The notes: generated by a model from the sequence alone, not told the origin. A DNA stretch of 17,046 nt from Desulfobulbaceae bacterium UBA2213 (GCA_002327225.1 DCUN01000141.1:1-17046); one strand, 5' to 3'; shown: positions 9,201-16,338, counted from the first letter of the stretch. A program made the numbers and translations.

Positions 9201-9834
9201 CAGCCGCTACCCCACCTTCCCGGCCGACGACGACGGTATCGTCCCGCTCACCGACACCGAGTGGTTCGACGACGATGCCTGCCACCGCCTGGTCGAGTTC
9301 ATCTCGAAAGCCTGGGATGCGGCCCACCTTGAAGACAATCTCACCTTCCTGGCCGACAACCTCTCGCCCAGGAAGAACGAGTCCAGTCGCGACACCATTC
9401 GCCGCTATCTCTGCGACAGCTTTTTCAAGGATCACCTGCAGACCTACAAGAAGCGCCCCATCTACTGGCTCCTCTCCAGCGGCAAGCAGAAGGCCTTCCA
9501 ATGCCTGGTCTATCTGCAGCGGTACAATGAGTCAACCCTGTCACGGGTACGGAGTGCCTATGTGACCCCCTTATTTGGCAATTTTAATGGTCGCTTGGAA
9601 TACTTGCAGAATGAAAGAGATGCCGCTGATACTGCCTCGGCCAAGCAGAAGATCCAGAAAGAGATCGACGATATGAACAAGAAGCTGGCCGAGCTGAGCA
9701 CCTTTGACGATGAACTCCGCCATTATGCTGACAAGCGGATCTCCCTTGATCTCGACGACGGCGTCAAGGTCAACTACGACAAATTCGGCAACCTGCTGGC
9801 AGAGAAAAAAACGGTAACCGGAGGGAGCGAATGA
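6241..9834 (+). CDS. pglX: BREX-1 adenine-specific DNA methyltransferase PglX (BrxX)
   Basis: The product is 1197 residues, the usual size of BREX type 1 PglX. The methyltransferase core shows the AdoMet-binding motif I DPASGSGH at residues 304-311 and the catalytic motif IV NPPY at 480-483, as in N6-adenine methyltransferases of the gamma-like class. The N-terminal 290 residues are helical; about 500-880 is the variable target-recognition part; the C-terminal end has a coiled segment (residues about 1120-1160). In BREX it methylates a non-palindromic 6-bp site on host DNA and sets the specificity of defence. The ATG at 6241 follows GAGATAAGAGA, a modest ribosome binding site. Base composition is uneven: hand-counted 60-base lines give 67% GC at 7261, 38% at 8281, 33% at 8341 and 67% at 9001, suggesting recombination around the recognition domain. 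The last 4 bases overlap the next gene. Confidence 0.95.
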   Translation: MNTANIKSYAPKARRDFIQAVTEKAHLLGLSEDHVEPVEIKGDVAIIAGRPYPKKIAELRQQLVERINREGFDVVMRAMAYTWFNRFVAIRYMELHDYLDHGFRVLSNRTGSEIPEIVEHATEVELPGLNKEEVVRLRLAGDKDNELYQLLVVAQCNALHQAMPFLFERIGGYDELLMPDNLLHSNSPVRHLVNDIPEKDWQQIEIIGWIYQFYISEKKEEVIGKVVKSEDIPAATQLFTPNWIVKYMVQNTLGAQWLATYPDSKLKGQMEYYIEPAEQTDEVKAQLAAITPSALNPEGLTLIDPASGSGHILVEAYELFKAIYLERGYRQRDVAQLILEKNLFGLDIDGRAAQLTGFALMMKGRADDRRLFERGVQLNVMALVDSTDFDAEQLAKGVKLADYRLQPDDLTELKLLFEHATTFGSLIQVPEGLAAKLPALKQMGEAARQGLFVADVLKRMGPLVQQAELLAAQYDAVVANPPYMGGGGMNALVKKFAKDNFNGAKSDLFACFIERGNTLAKNAGRVGIVAPYVWMFISSYERLRTKLLDETSLTSLIQLEYNAFEPACIPVATFTFIRHRVPSLVGSYIKLSEFKGHQNQAPKTLEAINNPDCGWLYRSKSDEFKQIPGTPVAYWVSEKVFRCFSSFPKLGDVAHAYSGMSTTDNERFLRKWHECDHQGICFGIQSSEESKKDNGKWYPYNKGGSYRKWYGNNEFLVNYLHNGEELKEWVVNNPSDPNTTHWSRRLFNTEYFFRPGLTWSALTSGSISFRFYDDGFIFDSKGPALLPLDASSSSSILGFVNSKLAMSFLEILCPTLDFNKGPIELLPIHHDICSLATELNAEKSIFRSKRDWDAFERSWDFQTLPILKPLAESSVTLESSYIAWIVQNRETIAEMQRLEEENNRLFIDAYGLADELTPDVPIEQITLTVNPAYRYGGKLSEEELWTRFRQDTMAELVSYAIGCMMGRYSLDAPGLIYAHSGNEGFDSSRYPTFPADDDGIVPLTDTEWFDDDACHRLVEFISKAWDAAHLEDNLTFLADNLSPRKNESSRDTIRRYLCDSFFKDHLQTYKKRPIYWLLSSGKQKAFQCLVYLQRYNESTLSRVRSAYVTPLFGNFNGRLEYLQNERDAADTASAKQKIQKEIDDMNKKLAELSTFDDELRHYADKRISLDLDDGVKVNYDKFGNLLAEKKTVTGGSE

Positions 9835-10739
9835 TTTCACCAGCTATTGATCATGATCAGAAAATATACAGATTTGTGAATTTCTGTGATCTGTACAACC
9901 TGTGCAAAAAGAATGAAATCAGGTTCACCAAGCTCCATAAGCTGGATGACAAAAATGAAGGACTTGGAAAAGTATTAAGATCTTTTGAGTTGTCACCAGC
10001 ATTCCCAACCAATTTGAAGTATCTAAAAAATGTTGAAGATCCCATCACCAGGCACACCACTTATGTCTCATGTTGGACTACAGACCCTGATAATATTGCC
10101 ATGTGGATGCTTTATTCCCCCGATGAATCTGGGATGCGGATAACAACAACTGTTTCCAAATTATATGCTGCGATGGGCACATACAAAAGAGATTACTTGA
10201 ATACAACTGATCCCATAGAAGGTTTTCATCCAGGTCAGATTGATGTCTTTGGTATGGACTACCAAGACTTACGAAAGGTAAAAACTGAAATCGAACGAAA
10301 TGTCACTGCGGCCCATGCGGCCATGCGTAAGGCAATCAAGGGTAAATCGGGCACTGATGCTTGCCGGGCCTGGTATAAAACAATGCGAGAGCACTTGAAC
10401 GATTTCGTCCTTGAAAACGATGCCTTGAAGTACAAGGATAAAAATTATTTTCATGAGCAAGAGGTTCGTGGTCAGATTAAATTTGAAACCATCAATGAAG
10501 CCGCAGATGAAGACGGACCAAATAATCCTTATGGTTACTTGCTGGATTGTGACTTTGAGGACTTCGACGACGTTATCTGGTTTACAGTGGATGAGGATTT
10601 TATTGAAGAAATATGTATAGACCCACGCTGCGTAGATTACAAGAAGGTAATTTTCGAAGAAATAATTGATTTGAAAGAGAAGTGGAAGTGGGTGAATTCT
10701 GATGCGTTTGGGGAAGTTCTAACGCCATCATCTGTCTAA
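9831..10739 (+). CDS. DUF2971-like accessory protein inserted in the BREX operon
   Basis: The 302-residue product begins at an ATG that overlaps the pglX stop (ATGA, 9831-9834), with GGAGGGAG just upstream inside pglX, so it should be translationally coupled to the methyltransferase. The opening block, IYRFVNFCDLYNLC followed by EIRFTKLHKLDDKNEG (about residues 12-45), and the later YVSCWTTDPDNIAMWMLYSP (about 78-97) match the layout of DUF2971 proteins: a Y-x-(F/Y) start, an N-D/D-E-G turn, then S-x-W...MW...Y. The C-terminal third is acidic. DUF2971 genes recur in defence islands, but I know of no established biochemical activity. The N-terminal pattern recalls ADP-ribosyltransferase-like folds; this is only a hypothesis. 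It is not a standard BREX gene. One counted line (9901) is 38% GC, lower than pglZ (53% at 11641), which fits later insertion. A 166-base AT-rich gap follows. Confidence 0.75.
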   Translation: MISPAIDHDQKIYRFVNFCDLYNLCKKNEIRFTKLHKLDDKNEGLGKVLRSFELSPAFPTNLKYLKNVEDPITRHTTYVSCWTTDPDNIAMWMLYSPDESGMRITTTVSKLYAAMGTYKRDYLNTTDPIEGFHPGQIDVFGMDYQDLRKVKTEIERNVTAAHAAMRKAIKGKSGTDACRAWYKTMREHLNDFVLENDALKYKDKNYFHEQEVRGQIKFETINEAADEDGPNNPYGYLLDCDFEDFDDVIWFTVDEDFIEEICIDPRCVDYKKVIFEEIIDLKEKWKWVNSDAFGEVLTPSSV

Positions 10740-10905
10740 AATCAAACGAAATAAATTTAAAAATCCACAGCAAATTCAAATGAAAACAATTCCATCCCCA
10801 GACGCCAATACTGCAACTCCTCGATTCGCTGTTGTAAAATTTGTTGTAAAAGTTGTATACGGGTAAAAATAACTTTCAGACAGGATTGGTCGGATTTCAA
10901 AGCAT
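10740..10905 (+). promoter_or_regulatory. AT-rich gap before pglZ with direct repeats and a possible internal promoter
   Basis: This is the longest gap inside the BREX operon. It contains three direct copies of GTTGTA starting at 10831, 10843 and 10852; the first two extend to GTTGTAAAA. A possible sigma70 promoter is TTGTAA (10832-10837) with TATACG (10856-10861), spacer 18. If real, the repeats overlap the promoter and could bind a regulator. I see no clear terminator after the accessory gene. The pglZ ribosome binding site is poor (CAGGATT, well upstream of the ATG), so pglZ may be weakly translated. Confidence 0.35.
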
Positions 10906-13515
10906 ATGAATATCAAGCAAATTACTGACAGCCTGAGCAAGATCTATCAGGAAGAGAACAAGCGGATTGTCTTCTGGTACGACACGGAGGGAGAGTTTAC
11001 TGAGATCCTTCCTACTCTTGACCTTGCCGGTGTCTCCATTGTCAGGTTGGACGAAACCGCCCCCCTTGCGGTGAAGATCAGGCTGGAGCTGGAAGATATG
11101 ACAGGCCGTTACCTGCTCTATTCCTCTGGGCCTGAGCCTGCTCGTGAAGACGACTGGCTCCTTGATATACGGATGTACAGCCATGTTTTCCATGCTGACA
11201 AGGCATCCATCATCCTGAATGATCTGGGCCTGACTCGCCAGAGCATGCGATCGTATTGCCACAGCCGGAAAACCTTTTTCAGCAGTAAAGACCGAACCGA
11301 GAAGCTGAAGAAGTGGATAACACCTGATGACCATGAAGAAGGACTGGATCTGAAGATGCTGTCCGTAATCACCAAGGCTGAGCAGCCGGATGCCTTTGTG
11401 CTATTCATGAAGGTCTTTGCCGCCTTTTGCGGAGAGGGGACCTATTCACCAGACAATGAGCCGAAAATCTGGACGGATATCATCAAGCTGGATCTTGAAA
11501 AACCGTTCTGGGATCTTGTTGCCAGGACATTCGGCTATGCAGCGGATTTGCCTTCAATCTCGGATTTAATCCTCAGGCTGCTGGTAACCGACTTTGTGAA
11601 TACCCTAAAAACCTTACCGCCTGCCGGGCTTGAACACTTGGTCCTGAAAGCCGGATCCCAAGGATTTACGGTCTCTGTCTTCCTTTCCCAGTGGCGAAAC
11701 AATACCTGTCAATTTCAGGCCTATAATCATATCGCTGACCATTATGCCGGGAAGCTGAGGGTCGCACAGTTGGTCCAAAATTACGAAAACTCTGTGCTGC
11801 TCGATGTCATGACCTTTGAGGTGGTAGAGAAAAGAATCATCAGTGACCTGCGGGACCTTATCCTTGGCGGCAAGCAGGAAGAATTCGCTGCCGTCGAGGA
11901 GAAAATTCAACGCCGCCGAGACGGTTACTGGGTAACTACCGGTGACGCCCAGGGGAATTTGTACAGGATCACCTATGATGCCCTGGAATCGGCCATGGCC
12001 CTGTTTCGACTCCGCATTAAATATGACAAGGGTTTAAGTTATGCCAGGGCTGAAGAGATGTTTTCTGCGTATACAGGAGAACTGTATCTGTTTGATCAAC
12101 ATTACCGGCATTTCCATGAGGCGGCAGGAAAGGTTGAGCTGGCAGGCTGGGATATCCTTAAGGTCTTGCAGGCATCCATAGAAGATTGCTACAGCGGCTG
12201 GTATCTGGATCAACTGTCTCTTGCCTGGGATGGCCTTCTGGAGGGAGGCGGCAGCAATGGTCTTCTGAGCAAGTGGAGACTCTCTGGTGTCAAAAGACAG
12301 GACGATTTTTTTCAAGAAGTGAAGTCCCGCCTTTATGGAACCACCAAGGGCAGGGCCTTTGTAATCATCAGCGATGCCTTTCGCTATGAGATTGCCGAGG
12401 AGTTAGCCGGGGCCATCAACAGCCAGTATCGATTGAAGGCGGATCTTTCAGCCATGCTGGGTGTCCTGCCCAGCTATACCGCTTTGGGCATGGCTGCTTT
12501 GCTACCGCATAAATCGATTACCTTTAAAGAGCAGACCGATGGGATTCTGGTGGATGGTCAGCCTTGTGCTGGACTTGAACAGCGTAGCAAAATACTGGAG
12601 CAGCATAAGGGAGTGGCCGTCAGGGCGGATGATCTGATGGGTATGTCCAGGGATGAAGGGCGGGAGCTGATCAAACCCTTTACAATTGTCTATATCTACC
12701 ATGACCGGATCGATTCAGTAGGTGATACAGCCTCAACCGAATTAAAGACATTTGAGGCGGCCAGGAATGCCATCGATGACCTCCACTCGATCATCCGCCA
12801 TGCAATCAATAGTTTGAATGCCGGACAGGTGCTGGTAACGGCAGATCACGGATTCATCTATCAGGACAAGGCCTCTGACCATACAGACAAGAGCGTGCTT
12901 GATGTAAAGCCCGAGCAAGCGATCAAAAGCAAGAAGAGGTATATCCTGGGCCGAAAACTAGGAGACTCTGCAAAAGTCTGGCATGGAAACACTAGGGTGA
13001 CCGCAGGAACTGAAGATGATATGGAGTTCTGGCTGCCCAGGGGAAGCAACAGGTTTCACTTCACGGGTGGCTCCCGCTTCATCCATGGCGGGGCAATGCT
13101 GCAGGAGGTCGTTGTGCCGCTGATCACGGTTACCGCGCTGACAGGGGTGGCCAAGGCCAAATCTGAGGTGCGGAAAGTAGGCGTATCGCTTATCGGATCT
13201 CACCGGAAGGTGGTCACCAATCTCCACCGATTCGAGTTTATCCAGACAGATGCTGTGTCGGAACGGATGCGGCCGCTTATTCTGGCGATTTCGCTCAGGG
13301 ATGGCAACGAAGTGATCAGTAATGAAGAAGTGGTGACTTTTGACAGCTCTTCAGCCTCGATGGATGAACGGAAGAAATCGGTGAAGCTTATCCTGAAGGG
13401 CTTGCCGTTTGACCGAAAAAAAGAATATTTTCTGGTCCTCCGTAATCAGGAGGATGATATTGAATACGAGAGAATTCCCATTCACATTGATCTTGCCTTT
13501 ACAAAGGATTTCTGA
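10906..13515 (+). CDS. pglZ: BREX-1 phosphatase-like protein PglZ (BrxZ)
   Basis: The 869-residue product is a type 1 PglZ. The N-terminal third (MNIKQITDSLSKIYQEENKR, then VFWYDTEGEF) is typical of BREX PglZ. The PglZ domain of the alkaline-phosphatase superfamily is clear in the second half: FVIISDAFRYE at residues 485-495 with D490, YIYHDRID at 596-603, and TADHGF at 645-650 with D647 and H648. These Asp/His residues are the expected metal ligands. PglZ is essential for BREX defence and methylation; its phosphatase or nuclease substrate is not settled, though related proteins show metal-dependent nuclease activity in vitro. No upstream in-frame start is available close by, so the ATG at 10906 is firm despite a weak Shine-Dalgarno. 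The stop overlaps the brxL start by one base (TGATG), indicating coupling. Confidence 0.95.
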   Translation: MNIKQITDSLSKIYQEENKRIVFWYDTEGEFTEILPTLDLAGVSIVRLDETAPLAVKIRLELEDMTGRYLLYSSGPEPAREDDWLLDIRMYSHVFHADKASIILNDLGLTRQSMRSYCHSRKTFFSSKDRTEKLKKWITPDDHEEGLDLKMLSVITKAEQPDAFVLFMKVFAAFCGEGTYSPDNEPKIWTDIIKLDLEKPFWDLVARTFGYAADLPSISDLILRLLVTDFVNTLKTLPPAGLEHLVLKAGSQGFTVSVFLSQWRNNTCQFQAYNHIADHYAGKLRVAQLVQNYENSVLLDVMTFEVVEKRIISDLRDLILGGKQEEFAAVEEKIQRRRDGYWVTTGDAQGNLYRITYDALESAMALFRLRIKYDKGLSYARAEEMFSAYTGELYLFDQHYRHFHEAAGKVELAGWDILKVLQASIEDCYSGWYLDQLSLAWDGLLEGGGSNGLLSKWRLSGVKRQDDFFQEVKSRLYGTTKGRAFVIISDAFRYEIAEELAGAINSQYRLKADLSAMLGVLPSYTALGMAALLPHKSITFKEQTDGILVDGQPCAGLEQRSKILEQHKGVAVRADDLMGMSRDEGRELIKPFTIVYIYHDRIDSVGDTASTELKTFEAARNAIDDLHSIIRHAINSLNAGQVLVTADHGFIYQDKASDHTDKSVLDVKPEQAIKSKKRYILGRKLGDSAKVWHGNTRVTAGTEDDMEFWLPRGSNRFHFTGGSRFIHGGAMLQEVVVPLITVTALTGVAKAKSEVRKVGVSLIGSHRKVVTNLHRFEFIQTDAVSERMRPLILAISLRDGNEVISNEEVVTFDSSSASMDERKKSVKLILKGLPFDRKKEYFLVLRNQEDDIEYERIPIHIDLAFTKDF

Positions 13516-15557
13516 TGGAAAGCGAAATAAGCACCAACAACCTTGATGCGATGCTGAACCAGCATTTTGCCGGACGGGTGGTTCGTAAGGATCTGACTAA
13601 GCTGTTGAAAGAAGGGGCCAATGTGCCTGTCTATGTTCTTGAATATCTGCTGGGCATGTACTGCGCTTCCGATGACGAGGAGGTTATAAGGGACGGCTTG
13701 CAGACCGTGAAAAACATCTTGGCGGAAAACTATGTCCGTCCAGATGAGGCGGAGAAGGTCAAGTCCAAGATTAAGGAGCTGGGCAACTATAAGGTTATTG
13801 ACAAGGTCTCGGTCAAGCTGAACGAGAAGGATGACGTATATGAGGCCGTGCTGTCCAACTTGGGCGTGAAAGGGATCATTGTCCCCAGCCAGACGATAAA
13901 GCGGTATGAGAAGCTGTTGGCCGGTGGCATCTGGTCCATTATTGATTTGGAATATTACTATGAAGAGGGGCAGAGGAGCTCACCGTTTCTCTTGAAGGAA
14001 CTAAAACCCATCCAGATGCCGAATCTTGATCTGGAAGCGGTATTTGAGGGGCGAAGGGCATTTTCCGAGGAGCAGTGGATTGATGTCTTGCTGCGGTCAA
14101 CAGGCCTTGAGCCGACCTTGTTTGAAGAGCGGGTCAGATGGCATTTTGTTGTCCGCCTGATCCCGCTGGTTGAAAACAATTACAATATCTGTGAGCTTGG
14201 CCCGAGGGGAACCGGCAAGAGCCATGTGTATAAGGAGATAAGCCCCAATTCAATCCTGGTCTCCGGTGGGCAGACGACGGTTGCCAATCTCTTCTACAAC
14301 ATGAGCACCAGCAAGGTCGGGTTGGTTGGCATGTGGGATGTTGTTGCCTTTGACGAAGTGGCCGGAATCAGGTTCAAGGATAACGACGGTGTCCAGATCA
14401 TGAAGGACTTCATGGCGTCCGGTTCCTTCTCAAGAGGGCGAGACCTGATCAATGCCAATGCCTCCATGGTCTTTGTGGGTAATATCAACCAGAGCGTTGA
14501 CAGCCTGGTGAAGACCAGCCATCTTTTCGCGCCCTTCCCGGAGGAGATGATCGATGCCGCCTTCTTTGACCGAATGCATTGTTACCTGCCAGGCTGGGAA
14601 ATCCCCAAGATGCGGCCTGAGTATTTCACAAACCAGTATGGCTTTATCGTTGATTACCTGGCCGAGTTCCTGCGGGAGATGCGGAAAAGGACCTTCGCGG
14701 ATGCCATTGATAAGTATTTCAAGTTGGGCAACAACCTGAACCAGAGAGATGTCATTGGGGTCCGCAAAACTGTTTCCGGTCTGCTCAAGCTGATGTATCC
14801 ACATGGCGACTTTGACAAGGATGCTGTGGAGCGTTGCCTGAAATATGCCTTGGAAGCCCGCCGGAGAGTTAAGGAGCAGCTCAAGAAGATCGGTGGCATG
14901 GAATTCTATGATGTCCACTTCAGCTACATTGACAATGAATCCATGGAAGAGAAGTTTGTCAGCGTGCTTGAACAGGGAGGCGATAAACTCATCCCAGAGG
15001 GGCCTCTGAATCCAGGCATGTTGCATACGATTGCCATGGGAACAGGAAATTTGCTGGGTTTATACCGCCAAGAACTTCAAATTACCAATGGCAACGGGAA
15101 GCTCACTATCTCCGGCGTCAGTACAAGCTCAAAGACCAAGGAGGCTATCAAGGTCAGCTTTGAATACTTCAAAGCCAATGTCTCCCGAGTCAGTGCATCC
15201 GCAAAAATGGGAGACTGTGACTTCCACTTGCACATGGTTGAATTGCATAATACAGGGCCTGCCTGCTCCTTGACTCTGGCAAGTTTTGTTACGTTATGCT
15301 CAGGTTTAATAGGCAAACCCTTACAAGGTCAAATGGTGGTTCTTGGAGATATGAGCCTGGGCGGCAGTATCACCCCGGTGGAGAATTTGGCGGGAACATT
15401 GCAAGTGGCCTTCGACTCAGGGGCAAAACGCATACTCTTGCCGATGAGCAGTGTGGGGGATATTGCCACCATCCCAGGAGAACTCTTTGCCAAGTTTCAG
15501 ACAAGCTTCTATGCGGATCCTATTGATGCGGTATTTAAAGCCTTGGGGGTTGAGTGA
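13515..15557 (+). CDS. brxL: BREX protein BrxL (AAA+ ATPase with Lon-like C-terminal domain)
   Basis: The 680-residue product is BrxL, last gene of type 1 BREX. After an N-terminal helical domain it has Walker A GPRGTGKS (residues 229-236) and Walker B VVAFDEVAG with D280/E281. The C-terminal 150 residues follow the Lon protease fold: a GPACSLTLASFV block near 581-592, then VVLGDMSLGGSITPVENLAG, then GAKRILLP. The positions of the Lon Ser-Lys dyad appear to be A583 and A626, so peptidase activity is unlikely. Characterised BrxL assembles into DNA-binding rings resembling MCM helicases and is required to block phage but not to methylate the host. The ATG overlaps the pglZ stop by one base. The ORF is intact. 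No terminator hairpin is evident downstream. Confidence 0.95.
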   Translation: MESEISTNNLDAMLNQHFAGRVVRKDLTKLLKEGANVPVYVLEYLLGMYCASDDEEVIRDGLQTVKNILAENYVRPDEAEKVKSKIKELGNYKVIDKVSVKLNEKDDVYEAVLSNLGVKGIIVPSQTIKRYEKLLAGGIWSIIDLEYYYEEGQRSSPFLLKELKPIQMPNLDLEAVFEGRRAFSEEQWIDVLLRSTGLEPTLFEERVRWHFVVRLIPLVENNYNICELGPRGTGKSHVYKEISPNSILVSGGQTTVANLFYNMSTSKVGLVGMWDVVAFDEVAGIRFKDNDGVQIMKDFMASGSFSRGRDLINANASMVFVGNINQSVDSLVKTSHLFAPFPEEMIDAAFFDRMHCYLPGWEIPKMRPEYFTNQYGFIVDYLAEFLREMRKRTFADAIDKYFKLGNNLNQRDVIGVRKTVSGLLKLMYPHGDFDKDAVERCLKYALEARRRVKEQLKKIGGMEFYDVHFSYIDNESMEEKFVSVLEQGGDKLIPEGPLNPGMLHTIAMGTGNLLGLYRQELQITNGNGKLTISGVSTSSKTKEAIKVSFEYFKANVSRVSASAKMGDCDFHLHMVELHNTGPACSLTLASFVTLCSGLIGKPLQGQMVVLGDMSLGGSITPVENLAGTLQVAFDSGAKRILLPMSSVGDIATIPGELFAKFQTSFYADPIDAVFKALGVE

Positions 15558-15680
15558 TTGAGAAAGACTTGGGTGAAACTGAACATGTCTATTCAATCTG
15601 TCCAGAAGGTTTGGGAAATCGGTAACTGTCAGAGCAGGTCTGAATCAATTTACTAAATCCACCCATAGTAAGGATCTTCT
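15558..15680 (+). other. Gap after brxL
   Basis: These 123 bases hold no gene I can support. A reading from a TTG just after the brxL stop is only about 32 codons and has no family resemblance. No rho-independent terminator (GC hairpin plus T run) is visible, so transcription from the BREX operon may continue into the small gene at 15681. AAGGA at 15670-15674 serves as its ribosome binding site. Confidence 0.4.
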
Positions 15681-15857
15681 ATGCATGACGACGGGCATGA
15701 CAATATCTTTGACGAAGACGATGCCTTGGATTTCATTATCTATGAGGAACTTGAGAAACAGGGTCGAGAGCAAAAGGGCGGTAAAGGAGGCTGTTTTGGT
15801 ATTGTTGTGCTGCTGCTCTTGCCGGCGGCGAGTGTGATGCTTCTGAGCTGGAGATGA
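15681..15857 (+). CDS. Small predicted membrane protein, 58 residues, unknown function
   Basis: ATG at 15681, TGA at 15855-15857, with AAGGA 6 bases upstream. The protein has a very acidic N-terminus (MHDDGHDNIFDEDDALDF), a Glu/Lys/Gln-rich linker, a KGGKGGCFG turn at residues 32-40, and one hydrophobic segment IVVLLLLPAASVMLL at 41-55 followed by a short SWR tail. This layout (soluble acidic head, Gly-Lys-Gly-Gly-Cys turn, single C-terminal membrane segment) looks like a real tail-anchored-type small protein and not a random frame. I do not recognise a named family. It lies between brxL and the damaged COG2865 remnant. It may be co-transcribed with BREX, but there is no evidence that it belongs to the system. 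Confidence 0.6.
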   Translation: MHDDGHDNIFDEDDALDFIIYEELEKQGREQKGGKGGCFGIVVLLLLPAASVMLLSWR

Positions 15858-15862
15858 AGTGA

Positions 15863-16338
15863 ACACAATGGTCAAGATACAGGCTGTCCATTTTTATCAG
15901 TCCCGGTCACCTGCCAAACAACCTGACAGTGGAAAAAATTCTGGCCGGCACTCCAACATCCGTAATCTGATCCTGGTTTCCTATATTGCTAAAGGATTGC
16001 TTCCCTATAAAGGAATAGGTTCAGGAATCAGAAGGGCATTAGACGATTGGCACAAAATCGAATTTATAGATGATCGTGAAGGATGTCTTTTTACCGCAAT
16101 AGTTCAACGAACCACCGAGAAAAGTTCGGTGAAAAGTTCGGTGAAAAGTTCGGAGAAAAGTTCGGAGAAGATAATGGAATTACTTATCCATGCCCCGAAT
16201 ATGACTATCCCGCAACTGGCAAAGGAGCTCGGATTAAGCACCAGGGCCGTTGAAAAACAGCTTGCCAAATTACAGCAAGACAACCAGTTAAAACGGATTG
16301 GGCCAGCAAGAGGCGGCCATTGGCAAGTGAATCGCTAA
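15863..16338 (+). pseudogene. Remnant of AlbA_2/RecG-like (COG2865) transcriptional regulator, 5'-truncated and frameshifted
   Basis: The first part reads in one frame from about 15863 as RLSIFISPGHLPNNLTVEKI then LAGT. The match then continues in another frame as SNIRN-LILVSYIAKGLLPYKGIGSGIRR, the conserved C-terminal ATPase-like block of COG2865 proteins. The change of frame falls at about 15949-15953, where GGCACTCCAAC lacks one base relative to an expected GGCACTTCCAAC. The N-terminal AlbA_2 DNA-binding domain and most of the ATPase-like domain are absent; the homology starts right after the small gene. The C-terminal end remains open in frame: KSSVKSSVKSSEKSSEK repeats, then a winged-helix segment (MTIPQLAKELGLSTRAVEKQ) to TAA at 16336-16338. 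A GTG at 15859 could start a 159-residue product from the second frame, but its first 30 residues would be out-of-frame nonsense. Confidence 0.7.
16119..16166 (+). repeat. Four tandem 12-bp repeats (GAAAAGTTCGGT/A)
   Basis: Four perfect or near-perfect copies start at 16119, 16131, 16143 and 16155; copies 1-2 end in T and copies 3-4 in A. They encode a Lys-Ser-Ser-(Val/Glu) linker between the ATPase-like and winged-helix parts of the COG2865 remnant. Such Ser-Ser-Glu-Lys linkers are usual in this family, and the DNA repeat is prone to slippage in units of four codons without loss of frame. Confidence 0.9.

Noticed and set aside
8848..9501. 217-codon open frame on the minus strand
   Set aside because: It is antisense to the GC-rich 3' part of pglX, and its valine/glycine-rich product is typical of a shadow frame.
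15558..15656. Short reading from TTG directly after the brxL stop
   Set aside because: Only about 32 codons, with no ribosome binding site of its own and no recognisable protein features.
16119..16166. Four 12-bp repeats as a possible CRISPR or iteron array
   Set aside because: The units are contiguous with no spacers, too short for CRISPR, and in frame within a protein linker that is known to be Ser-Ser-Glu-Lys repetitive.
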